Source: an uncultured Eubacteriales bacterium (GTDB lineage: Bacteria > Bacillota > Clostridia > Oscillospirales > Acutalibacteraceae). Taken from it: a stretch of 8,051 nucleotides of DNA. Positions 1 to 5,349 of the stretch are shown here, piece by piece. The position numbers were made by a program, and so were the translations under genes. The first letter of the stretch is position 1. Each line of letters begins with the position of its first letter. The DNA is taken from positions 1 through 8,051 of the forward strand of contig UQEY01000056.1 of the NCBI GenBank assembly GCA_900540235.1. Direction: 5' to 3'. The notes beneath the pieces are model-generated. The model was given only the letters and a program-made list of their open reading frames with translations, had not been told where the DNA came from and searched no databases.

Positions 1-38
1 TGATGAGGGAGCTGTCAACTTTGTTGACTGAGGGAGAG
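1..38. repeat. Partial palindromic interspersed repeat at left edge
   Basis: A perfect 6-bp hairpin (GTCAAC at 14-19, GTTGAC at 23-28, loop TTT) is flanked by two direct copies of TGAGGGAG (4-11 and 29-36). This looks like one end of the short palindromic repeats scattered between genes in many gut Clostridia; the rest lies outside the window. It is an AT/GC patchwork with no coding signal. The family assignment is from memory of similar sequences, not from a search. Confidence 0.45.
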
Positions 39-124
39 AAAAACTACAATGTGGCAACGCCGTCAACCTATTATAAATTATAATTTACCGACTGCAAAAA
101 AAATCAAAAAATTTTAATTTACTA

Positions 125-153
125 TTGAAATGGTAAGTAAAGTGCTTTATAAT
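125..153 (+). promoter_or_regulatory. pyrG promoter (sigma-A type)
   Basis: TTGAAA (125-130) and a perfect TATAAT (148-153) are separated by 17 bases. The sequence just upstream (97-124) is rich in A- and T-tracts, like an UP element. Transcription should start near 160-162, giving an RNA that begins around GUACAGACGG. This places the start only about six bases before the terminator-like hairpin in the pyrG leader. Confidence 0.85.
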
Positions 154-159
154 ATATAA

Positions 160-201
160 GTACAGACGGTTGTACAAGTGCGTACAGCCGTTTTTTGTTT
201 T
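160..201 (+). promoter_or_regulatory. pyrG leader attenuator (terminator hairpin between promoter and start codon)
   Basis: ACGGTTGTAC (166-175) pairs with GTACAGCCGT (182-191) in a 10-bp stem with one G-U pair and a 6-base loop. It is followed at once by a T-run (191-196) and more T-rich sequence, the form of an intrinsic terminator. It lies downstream of the promoter and upstream of the pyrG ribosome binding site, so it should act as an attenuator. A competing small hairpin, GTACA (160-164) with TGTAC (171-175), uses part of the same 5' arm and could act as an antiterminator. CTP-dependent leader attenuation of pyrG is established in Bacillus. Here the transcript does not appear to begin with the G-run used there. 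That the hairpin merely ends an upstream gene is less likely, because the promoter lies between and no upstream gene is visible. Confidence 0.75.
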
Positions 202-233
202 TATTTTGTATTTTTTATCTAAGAGGTGGTATT

Positions 234-1850
234 ATGAACAGCACAAAGTATATCTTTATCACCGGCGGTGTTGTTTCGGGTCTTGGCAAAGGCATTACGG
301 CAGCATCACTGGGCAGACTTCTCAAATCTCGTGGCTTAAAAGTTACGGCTCAAAAACTTGACCCTTATCTTAATGTTGACCCGGGCACAATGAACCCTGT
401 TCAGCACGGTGAAGTTTTTGTTACCGATGACGGCGCTGAAACCGACCTTGACCTCGGCCATTATGAAAGATTTATTGACGAAAGCCTTTCGCAAAACTCA
501 AACCTTACTTCGGGTCGAGTTTACTGGAAAGTTATTTCTGACGAGCGTAAAGGCGTTTACGGCGGTCAAACTATCCAAATTATTCCTCATGTAACTAACG
601 AAATTAAGCGTTATATTAACCGCAATGCAGACACCGGCGCAGATGTTTGCCTTGTTGAAATCGGCGGTACTGTGGGCGATATAGAATCGCAGCCTTTTCT
701 TGAAGCAATTCGCCAGTTCGCTGTTGAAGTTGGCAGGGAAAACTGCCTTTTCATTCATGTGACGCTTGTGCCTTACCTTGCCGCTTCCGACGAGTTAAAG
801 AGTAAACCTACTCAGCACTCTGTTAAGGAAATGCTTTCTATCGGTATCAGCCCTGACATTATTGTTTGCCGTACCGAACATCCTCTTACAGACGATATTA
901 AAAATAAAATTGCGCTTTTCTGCAATGTTGACAAAGAATGTGTAATTGAAAACAATAACTGCGATATTCTTTATGCCGTACCTATGATGCTTAAAGAACA
1001 GCATATGGACGATGTTGTTATCAAAAAGCTCGGCATTAAATGCGGTGAGCGTGACCTTGCCGACTGGGAGCATATGCTTGAAGCGCTCAGAAACCCTAAG
1101 CAAACCGTTAAGATTGCTATGGTCGGCAAATATGTTGAACTTCACGATTCTTACATTTCTGTTAATGAAGCGCTCAAACACGGCGGAATTGAAACGAGAA
1201 GTGCCGTTGACATCATTTGGATAGATTCGGAAACTCTTGAGGGTGACAATGTTGACCTTGACAAGGTTTTGGGCGATATGGACGGTATACTTGTGCCGGG
1301 CGGCTTCGGCAGCCGTGGTATTGAGGGCAAAATTAACGCTTGCCAGTATGCAAGAACTCACGGTATCCCTTACCTTGGTATCTGCCTCGGTATGCAGATT
1401 GCGATTATCGAATTTTCAAGGCATGTGCTCGGTCTTAATGACGCCAACTCGGCTGAAATTAACCCGGACACTCCTTATCCTGTTATTGATATTTTGCCGG
1501 AGCAAAAAGATGTTACCGATATGGGCGGCACAATGCGCCTCGGTCAGTACCCTTGCGCTCTTAACCCTGAGTCAAAATCGTATCAGCTTTACGGCGCTTC
1601 AATGATTTATGAAAGACACAGGCACAGATATGAGGTTAATAACGATTATCGCAACGACTTGCTTTCGGGCGGTATGATTTTTGCAGGTACATCACCTGAT
1701 AATCATATTGTTGAAATGGTTGAAATTCCTGAGCATCCTTGGTTTGTTGCCTGTCAGTTCCACCCTGAGTTTAAGTCAAGACCAAACAAGCCGCATCCTC
1801 TTTTCCGTGGTTTTGTTACCGCTGCGGCTGAAAGAATGAAAAATAAATAA
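234..1850 (+). CDS. pyrG: CTP synthase (glutamine-hydrolysing)
   Basis: This cytosolic enzyme makes CTP from UTP, ATP and glutamine, the last step of de novo pyrimidine nucleotide synthesis. The 538-residue product is the normal length for the family. The N-terminal synthetase domain (about 1-270) opens with the nucleotide-binding loop GGVVSGLGKG (11-20) and continues with KLDPYLNVDPGTM and the EIGGTVGDIES segment (142-152). The C-terminal class I glutamine amidotransferase domain (about 290-535) has the oxyanion segment PGGFGSRG (355-362), the nucleophile Cys384 in GICLGMQ, and the His510/Glu512 pair in FHPEF. I chose ATG 234 because AGAGGTGG (222-229) sits just before it. The in-frame TTG at 195 lies inside the T-rich tail of the leader hairpin and adds residues foreign to the family. 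The gene stands alone, with its own promoter, leader attenuator and downstream terminator. Nothing suggests damage. Confidence 0.98.
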   Translation: MNSTKYIFITGGVVSGLGKGITAASLGRLLKSRGLKVTAQKLDPYLNVDPGTMNPVQHGEVFVTDDGAETDLDLGHYERFIDESLSQNSNLTSGRVYWKVISDERKGVYGGQTIQIIPHVTNEIKRYINRNADTGADVCLVEIGGTVGDIESQPFLEAIRQFAVEVGRENCLFIHVTLVPYLAASDELKSKPTQHSVKEMLSIGISPDIIVCRTEHPLTDDIKNKIALFCNVDKECVIENNNCDILYAVPMMLKEQHMDDVVIKKLGIKCGERDLADWEHMLEALRNPKQTVKIAMVGKYVELHDSYISVNEALKHGGIETRSAVDIIWIDSETLEGDNVDLDKVLGDMDGILVPGGFGSRGIEGKINACQYARTHGIPYLGICLGMQIAIIEFSRHVLGLNDANSAEINPDTPYPVIDILPEQKDVTDMGGTMRLGQYPCALNPESKSYQLYGASMIYERHRHRYEVNNDYRNDLLSGGMIFAGTSPDNHIVEMVEIPEHPWFVACQFHPEFKSRPNKPHPLFRGFVTAAAERMKNK

Positions 1851-1857
1851 TTGTGAT

Positions 1858-1894
1858 TTATCGGGCGACATACAATCGCCCGATAATATTTTTT
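1858..1894 (+). terminator. pyrG intrinsic terminator
   Basis: TTATCGGGCGA (1858-1868) pairs perfectly with TCGCCCGATAA (1876-1886), giving an 11-bp stem with a 7-base loop, followed by six T (1889-1894). It begins eight bases after the pyrG stop codon and should separate pyrG from guaB. Confidence 0.92.
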
Positions 1895-1945
1895 GTGAGG
1901 ATGGCTATAAGTAATAATTTCCCTTAACATATTGCCAAAAAACTC

Positions 1946-1974
1946 TTGAACATATATAAAAAAAGTGATATTAT
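1946..1974 (+). promoter_or_regulatory. guaB promoter (extended -10)
   Basis: TTGAAC (1946-1951) and TATTAT (1969-1974) have a 17-base spacer, and TG at 1966-1967 gives an extended -10. Expected start is near 1981, leaving a short A/T-rich leader of about 44 bases with no riboswitch or terminator that I can see. This suggests guaB is controlled, if at all, at the promoter or by a repressor. Confidence 0.78.
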
Positions 1975-2024
1975 AGATAAAATATTTAATCAAAATATTA
2001 TTACTTGAAAACGGAGGGAATTTA

Positions 2025-3500
2025 ATGAGCGAATACGGCGAAAAATTTGTAAAAGAAGGCTTAACTTTTGATGATGTGCTTCTCATTCCTGCTGAGAGTG
2101 ATGTTACACCTGACAAGGTTCAGCTTCAAACTAAGCTTACTAAGGATATTACCCTTAATATCCCTGTTATGACTGCCGCTATGGACACAGTTACCGAGTC
2201 AAGAATGGCTATTGCCATTGCAAGAGAAGGCGGTATCGGTGTTATTCACAAAAATATGACCATTGAAGAGCAGGCTGACGAGGTTGACAAGGTTAAGAGA
2301 AGTGAAAACGGTGTAATTACAAACCCGTTCTTCCTTTCACCGAATCACCTTGCAAGCGACGCTGAAGAACTTATGAATAAGTATCGTATCAGCGGTGTCC
2401 CTGTTTGTGAAGAAGACGGCACTCTCGTCGGTATTCTTACAAACCGTGATATGCGTTTTATGACCGACTATAATGTTAAAATTTCCGAAGTTATGACTCC
2501 TAAGGCACAGCTTGTTACAGCTCCTAAGGGCACAACTCTTGAAGAAGCTAAGAAAATTCTTATGGGTTCAAAGGTTGAAAAGCTTCCGCTTGTTGACGAA
2601 AACGGTAAGCTTTCAGGTCTTGTAACAATTAAAGATATTGAAAAGAGCGTTAAGTACCCTAATACTGCAAGAGATAAAAAGGGCAGGCTTCTTTGCGCAG
2701 CGGCTTTGGGCGTAACGGATGATGTTCTTGTTCGTGCAAAGGCTCTTGCAGACGCAGGCGTTGACGCATTCGTGCTTGACTCTGCTCACGGTCACAGCCA
2801 AAACATTATGAAGAGCGTAGGCATTGTTAAAAACGCATTCCCTGAAATTTCGCTTATTGCAGGTAATGTTGCAACGGCAGACGCAACCGAAGCGCTTATT
2901 AAAGCAGGCGCAGATGCAGTCAAGGTCGGTATCGGTCCGGGCTCTATTTGTACTACCCGTATTGTTGCAGGTATCGGCGTACCTCAGATTACGGCTATTT
3001 ACGATTCTGCCGAAAGAGCTGACAAGTACGGTGTTCCTGTTATTGCCGACGGCGGTATCAAGTACAGCGGTGAAATTGTTAAGGCTATCGCAGCAGGCGG
3101 TTCTTGCGTAATGATGGGTTCGCTCGTTGCAGGTTGCGAGGAATCACCGGGCGAAACAGAAATTTACCAGGGCAGACAGTTTAAGGTTTACCGTGGTATG
3201 GGTTCTCTCGGCGCTATGAATAAGGGCAGTGCCGACAGATATTTCCAAAAGGGTTCAAAGAAATTTGTTCCTGAAGGCGTAGAAGGTCGTGTGCCTTACA
3301 AGGGACCTTTAGGCGATACTATTTATCAGATGATGGGCGGCCTTCGCTCAGGTATGGGTTATTGCGGTTGCCATACTATTGAAGAACTCAGAACTAAAGC
3401 TAAGTTTATCAAAATTACAAGCGCAGGTCTTATCGAATCTCATCCTCATGATATTTCTATCACTAAGGAAGCTCCTAACTACAGCGGTTCTTTAAGATAA
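2025..3500 (+). CDS. guaB: IMP dehydrogenase
   Basis: This enzyme oxidises IMP to XMP with NAD+, the committed step of guanine nucleotide synthesis, and acts in the cytosol as a tetramer or octamer. The 491-residue product is full length. The (beta/alpha)8 barrel begins with LTFDDVLLIP (13-22) and PVMTAAMDTVTE (47-58). It is interrupted by a CBS-domain pair (about 100-210), recognisable from GVPVCEEDGTLVGILTNRD and KLPLVDENGKLSGLVTIKD. The catalytic Cys309 is in GPGSICTTR. ADGG (341-344), MMGS (363-366) and the flap with Arg405-Tyr406 (ADRYFQ) followed by GRVPYKG (421-427) complete the active site. The start is supported by GGAGGG about seven bases upstream. The paired CBS domains are the family's usual site for purine nucleotide regulation. 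The gene has its own promoter; the phosphodiesterase gene 94 bases downstream may be cotranscribed. Confidence 0.98.
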   Translation: MSEYGEKFVKEGLTFDDVLLIPAESDVTPDKVQLQTKLTKDITLNIPVMTAAMDTVTESRMAIAIAREGGIGVIHKNMTIEEQADEVDKVKRSENGVITNPFFLSPNHLASDAEELMNKYRISGVPVCEEDGTLVGILTNRDMRFMTDYNVKISEVMTPKAQLVTAPKGTTLEEAKKILMGSKVEKLPLVDENGKLSGLVTIKDIEKSVKYPNTARDKKGRLLCAAALGVTDDVLVRAKALADAGVDAFVLDSAHGHSQNIMKSVGIVKNAFPEISLIAGNVATADATEALIKAGADAVKVGIGPGSICTTRIVAGIGVPQITAIYDSAERADKYGVPVIADGGIKYSGEIVKAIAAGGSCVMMGSLVAGCEESPGETEIYQGRQFKVYRGMGSLGAMNKGSADRYFQKGSKKFVPEGVEGRVPYKGPLGDTIYQMMGGLRSGMGYCGCHTIEELRTKAKFIKITSAGLIESHPHDISITKEAPNYSGSLR

Positions 3501-3523
3501 TTTTCAAGTAAATTAAAGGTTTT

Positions 3524-3557
3524 GGGTGGATATCGGCATTTTGTTTCGTTTCCACCC
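3524..3557 (+). terminator. Weak hairpin after guaB, possible leaky terminator
   Basis: GGGTGGA (3524-3530) pairs with TCCACCC (3551-3557) around a 20-base loop. Only a broken T-rich stretch follows (CTATTTTAT), so termination would be inefficient. Together with the lack of a convincing promoter for the next gene, this suggests partial read-through from guaB. It could also be a processing or mRNA-stability hairpin. It also argues against a GTG start at 3526 for the next gene, because that start would lie within the hairpin. Confidence 0.45.
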
Positions 3558-3594
3558 ATACTATTTTATAACGATATTAACAGCAGGTAATCAT

Positions 3595-4434
3595 ATGGCT
3601 AAGAAAATCTCTAAATGGAAAAAGTTTAAAAGATTTTTAAAACGAAATATGACCCCTACTTGGGCAAAGCATTTTTCCTATCAGGTGTTTGCTTTTTTGA
3701 CTTCGGTCGCTATGATTGTCGGTGTTGCCGATTATGCGGTAACCAAGTCTTATGACGAAAGGAAGCTTACTTTTATGGATGATTTTACAATTACTGCCCA
3801 TACAGGCGCTTACGGTACCGAGATGAATTCTATCGAAGCCGTTGAAGCCGCAATAAAAAATAACGCTCAGATACTTGAGGTCGATGTTCGCCAAAGGCCT
3901 AATGGCACTCTTGTTATGAGCCACGATTTAGTCGTTACCAATAATGACGGCGCACCGCTTGAGGATGCACTTAAACTTATTAAAGAAAAAGAAGATATGC
4001 AAATTAATTTTGACATAAAAGAAACAAGGGTTTTAAACGCTCTCCACGCTCTTTTGGTTGATTATAATCTTCTTGACCGCTCATTTTTAACGGGAATTGA
4101 GCAGATTAATGTTAAAGCGGTTAAAGATTCAAACTGCGCAAATATGGACTATTATCTCAACTATAAGCCGTCAAAGTTTAAAGCTTTTTCAGACGACTAC
4201 AGGCAAAAAATCATCAAGCTTCTTGAAGATACCGGCGCTGTGGGTATTAACTGCAACTATAAATTTGCAGGCTCTCAGCTTTCCAATCTTCTTCACAAAA
4301 AGGGATACAAGCTTTCCGTTTGGACTGTTGACAGCGAACGAAACGCTAAAAAAGTGCTCGTTATTAAGCCCGATAATATCACCACAAAAGACCCCGATAT
4401 GATTAACCGTGTAATAAATAACTGGGGAAAATAA
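3595..4434 (+). CDS. Membrane-anchored glycerophosphodiester phosphodiesterase-family protein
   Basis: The 279-residue product resembles GDPD enzymes, which cleave glycerophosphodiesters to glycerol-3-phosphate and an alcohol. A strongly basic N-terminus (about 1-26) is followed by one hydrophobic segment (about 27-48), so the catalytic domain probably faces outward on a membrane anchor. The GDPD signature is visible: H69 in an HTG triplet, N78, E95-V-D97, GTLVMSHD ending at H110-D111, INFDIK (137-142), WTVD (243-246) and the terminal ITTKDPD (262-268). The usual HRG arginine is Thr70, and the PENT motif reads EMNS. The metal-site Glu/Asp and second His are kept, so it may be active but with changed substrate preference. 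ATG 3595 is preferred because AGCAGG lies seven bases upstream and the protein then begins directly with the basic anchor. A GTG at 3526 would add 23 residues. Expression is probably by read-through from guaB; the exact substrate cannot be told. Confidence 0.85.
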   Translation: MAKKISKWKKFKRFLKRNMTPTWAKHFSYQVFAFLTSVAMIVGVADYAVTKSYDERKLTFMDDFTITAHTGAYGTEMNSIEAVEAAIKNNAQILEVDVRQRPNGTLVMSHDLVVTNNDGAPLEDALKLIKEKEDMQINFDIKETRVLNALHALLVDYNLLDRSFLTGIEQINVKAVKDSNCANMDYYLNYKPSKFKAFSDDYRQKIIKLLEDTGAVGINCNYKFAGSQLSNLLHKKGYKLSVWTVDSERNAKKVLVIKPDNITTKDPDMINRVINNWGK

Positions 4435-4452
4435 ACTTTTTTTAAAAAAGTC

Positions 4453-4481
4453 TTGACAGTTTATTCGATTTATGATATAGT
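4453..4481 (+). promoter_or_regulatory. tRNA operon promoter
   Basis: A perfect TTGACA (4453-4458), a 17-base spacer and TATAGT (4476-4481) with TG at 4473-4474 give a near-consensus strong promoter, as expected for stable RNA. Start is expected near 4488, leaving a leader of about 13 bases before the tRNA-Thr 5' end. Confidence 0.9.
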
Positions 4482-4500
4482 AATCAAGCGTTGGAGATAC

Positions 4501-4576
4501 GCTGGTGTAGCTCAGTTGGTAGAGCAGCTGATTTGTAATCAGCAGGTCAGGGGTTCGAGTCCGTTCACCAGCTCCA
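4501..4576 (+). tRNA. tRNA-Thr (TGT anticodon)
   Basis: The cloverleaf is complete: acceptor GCTGGTG with CACCAGC, D arm GCTC/GAGC, anticodon stem GCTGA/TCAGC with loop TTTGTAA giving anticodon TGT (4534-4536), and T loop TTCGAGT. The discriminator is T4573 and CCA is encoded (4574-4576). It decodes ACA and probably other ACN codons. The T stem AGGGG/CCGTT has a G4551-G4563 mismatch next to a G-U pair, which is unusual for an otherwise standard tRNA. It is the first gene of the two-tRNA unit. Confidence 0.96.
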
Positions 4577-4580
4577 ATAT

Positions 4581-4666
4581 GGAAGAGTTCCCGAGCGGCC
4601 AAAGGGAACAGACTGTAAATCTGTCGCTATTCAGCTTCGGTGGTTCGAATCCACCCTCTTCCACCA
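4581..4666 (+). tRNA. tRNA-Tyr (GTA anticodon)
   Basis: The acceptor GGAAGAG pairs with CTCTTCC. The anticodon stem ACAGA/TCTGT carries loop CTGTAAA, giving anticodon GTA (4615-4617). A long class II variable arm (about 4625-4638) is as expected for bacterial tRNA-Tyr. The T arm GGTGG/CCACC is perfect with loop TTCGAAT, and ACCA (4663-4666) is encoded. It starts four bases after tRNA-Thr, and the operon terminator starts directly after its CCA, so both are one transcript processed at each end. Confidence 0.97.
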
Positions 4667-4709
4667 AAAATCGGCAAGTTTCGTAAGAAACTTGCCGATT
4701 TTCCTTTTT
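4667..4709 (+). terminator. tRNA operon intrinsic terminator
   Basis: AAAATCGGCAAGTTTC (4667-4682) and GAAACTTGCCGATTTT (4687-4702) form a perfect 16-bp stem with loop GTAA, followed by CCTTTTT. It abuts the CCA of tRNA-Tyr. Because the stem ends in A and T runs, it could also terminate transcription arriving from the right. Confidence 0.93.
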
Positions 4710-4738
4710 ATCTATTAATTTTTCACTCTTCACTTTCA

Positions 4739-4753
4739 AAACTTGCCGATTTT
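4739..4753. repeat. Direct repeat of the tRNA terminator arm
   Basis: AAACTTGCCGATTTT here is identical to the 3' arm of the tRNA terminator (4688-4702). The intervening 36 bases are A/T-rich, and TTTTTCACT (4719-4727) has an inverted copy AGTGAAAAA at 4768-4776. This looks like duplication or repeat insertion next to the terminator rather than a second functional terminator, since no partner arm accompanies the copy. Confidence 0.7.
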
Positions 4754-4823
4754 AGGTAATAAGTAATAGTGAAAAAGTGGTTTGTGTCACTGACGCACCG
4801 TAATCATTTATAAGCATTTTAAA

Positions 4824-4933
4824 AATAACGGTATTACTGCGGGCGAATAATATTCGCCCCTACGCCCTTTTTATTTAAATGTTTTGATTTCTTTGGACGA
4901 TGTAGGGGTCGGCGTCCTCGACGACCCGTTATT
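4824..4933. repeat. MITE-like palindromic element
   Basis: Terminal inverted repeats AATAACGG (4824-4831) and CCGTTATT (4926-4933) bound about 110 bases. Inside are a perfect palindrome (GGGCGAATA at 4841-4849, TATTCGCCC at 4851-4859), a second hairpin (GGGTCG at 4906-4911, CGACCC at 4922-4927), and an inverted pair CCCCTAC (4857-4863) with GTAGGGG (4902-4908). The whole could fold into a cruciform-like structure. There is no transposase. Similar GTAGGGG-type palindromes are common between genes in gut Clostridia, by memory only. No target-site duplication is evident. Confidence 0.6.
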
Positions 4934-4952
4934 ATCTAAAAAATCAGCAATA

Positions 4953-4986
4953 CAAAATCTGCCGCACTACTGTACGACAGATTTTG
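4953..4986. repeat. Long inverted repeat / hairpin
   Basis: CAAAATCTG (4953-4961) and CAGATTTTG (4978-4986) form a perfect 9-bp stem. The inner part adds CG/CG and AC/GT pairs around one C-A mismatch, with loop TACT. No T-run follows on the + strand, so it is not an obvious terminator there. It may be part of another interspersed repeat or mark the edge of one. Confidence 0.6.
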
Positions 4987-5085
4987 AGAGGAGAAGCAAC
5001 AAAGTGAATGAGGGATGAATTTCAAATCATATATTAAAGAAATTCGTCACGAACGATACGAAGTTTGCGACGACGAAGGTTACGC

Positions 5086-5115
5086 TTGACTAACCGACGG
5101 CTTTAGTGTTAATAT
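5086..5115 (+). promoter_or_regulatory. Promoter of the riboswitch-ATPase unit
   Basis: TTGACT (5086-5091), an 18-base spacer and TAATAT (5110-5115) preceded by TG at 5107-5108 form an extended -10 promoter. Start is expected near 5121, about 20 bases before the riboswitch core. The -10 hexamer matches only four of six consensus bases, so strength rests on the -35 and the TG. Confidence 0.65.
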
Positions 5116-5141
5116 GATGTCACAATTTAAGAACCTGCTTC

Positions 5142-5232
5142 GCTTGGGGGAGTAGTTTGCACATAAGTATGTGTGGCAAGTCAACAAACTGACGCTTATC
5201 GTCTGGCTTGTCTTAATTAACGAGACTCATGC
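5142..5232 (+). promoter_or_regulatory. yybP-ykoY (Mn2+) riboswitch aptamer
   Basis: The conserved GGAGTAG core (within 5146-5155) follows the 5' strand of P1. P1 pairs GCTTGGG (5142-5148) with CTCATGC (5226-5232) with one mismatch and one G-U pair. P2 is GCACAT/ATGTGT (5159-5174). P3 is an 8-bp stem GGCAAGTC (5175-5182) with GGCTTGTC (5205-5212), topped by a loop with AACAAACT and a GACG/CGTC hairpin (5191-5203). The junction ACGAGA (5220-5225) precedes the P1 3' strand. This order and these conserved segments match the family as I remember it from Lactococcus yoaB and Bacillus examples, and such RNAs often precede P-type cation ATPases, as here. The P1 3' strand is part of the first terminator, so ligand binding should block termination and turn the gene on. 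Confidence 0.87.
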
Positions 5233-5285
5233 ACGAAAATAAATGCAATGCATTTTTATATCCGTGCCGTGGTCTTTATTTTTTT
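5222..5285 (+). terminator. Riboswitch expression-platform terminator 1
   Basis: GAGAC (5222-5226) pairs with GTCTT (5272-5276), CAT (5228-5230) with GTG (5269-5271), and GCACG (5231-5235) with CGTGC (5263-5267). An inner AAATGC/GCATTT hairpin (5241-5255) caps it. A T-rich tail (5275-5285) follows. Its 5' arm contains the aptamer's P1 3' strand (5226-5232), so aptamer and terminator are mutually exclusive. Confidence 0.83.
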
Positions 5286-5293
5286 ACCCATTG

Positions 5294-5323
5294 ACCTACG
5301 CACGAGAGTGTGTAGGTTTTTTT
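5294..5323 (+). terminator. Second leader terminator, just before the ATPase gene
   Basis: ACCTACGCAC (5294-5303) and GTGTGTAGGT (5308-5317) form a 10-bp stem with a GAGA tetraloop (GNRA type) and seven T (5317-5323). It ends 26 bases before the ATPase start codon with no room for another promoter, so ATPase transcripts must pass it. Its 5' arm can alternatively pair with the 3' arm of terminator 1, which may make it conditional. Confidence 0.88.
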
Positions 5324-5349
5324 ATTGAATAAAACTAAGGAGTAAGAGT

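Larger units (their letters stand above)
4703..5085. other. Gene-free intergenic region with palindromic elements
   Basis: This stretch between the tRNA terminator and the ATPase promoter has no convincing gene on either strand. It holds the duplicated terminator arm, a MITE-like element (4824-4933), a long hairpin (4953-4986) and a looser inverted repeat (TTCGTC at 5043-5048, GACGAA at 5072-5077). A 24-codon ATG frame (5015-5089) has no properly spaced ribosome binding site and overlaps the -35 of the ATPase promoter. It looks like a site where small repeats have accumulated. Confidence 0.65.

Noticed and set aside
49..117. 22-codon ATG frame in the left edge
   Set aside because: No ribosome binding site; it runs from repeat-derived sequence into an A/T-rich tract and has no protein-like features.
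195..233. TTG 195 as an upstream start for pyrG
   Set aside because: It lies in the T-rich tail of the leader hairpin, has no ribosome binding site and adds residues not typical of CTP synthases.
795..1361. A 188-residue minus-strand frame inside pyrG
   Set aside because: It lies opposite a strongly conserved gene and shows no recognisable motif or ribosome binding site; it is a codon-bias shadow.
1981..2024. Purine riboswitch in the guaB leader
   Set aside because: The leader is only about 44 bases of A/T-rich sequence, too short for the aptamer, with no terminator.
4435..4451. ACTTTTTT/AAAAAAGT palindrome after the phosphodiesterase stop, as a terminator
   Set aside because: The stem is almost wholly A-T with a one-base centre and no separate T-run, so it would be a very weak terminator; it may still slow transcription before the tRNA promoter.
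4189..4602. A 137-residue minus-strand frame containing GERTRTPDLLITNQLLYQLS
   Set aside because: This is the antisense translation of the tRNA-Thr gene joined to the antisense of the phosphodiesterase gene; such sequences are a known source of spurious database proteins.
4453..4686. Plus-strand frame reading AGVAQLVEQLICNQQVRGSS and then a tRNA-Tyr-derived tail
   Set aside because: It is a translation through both tRNA genes, which have complete cloverleafs; it is not a protein gene.
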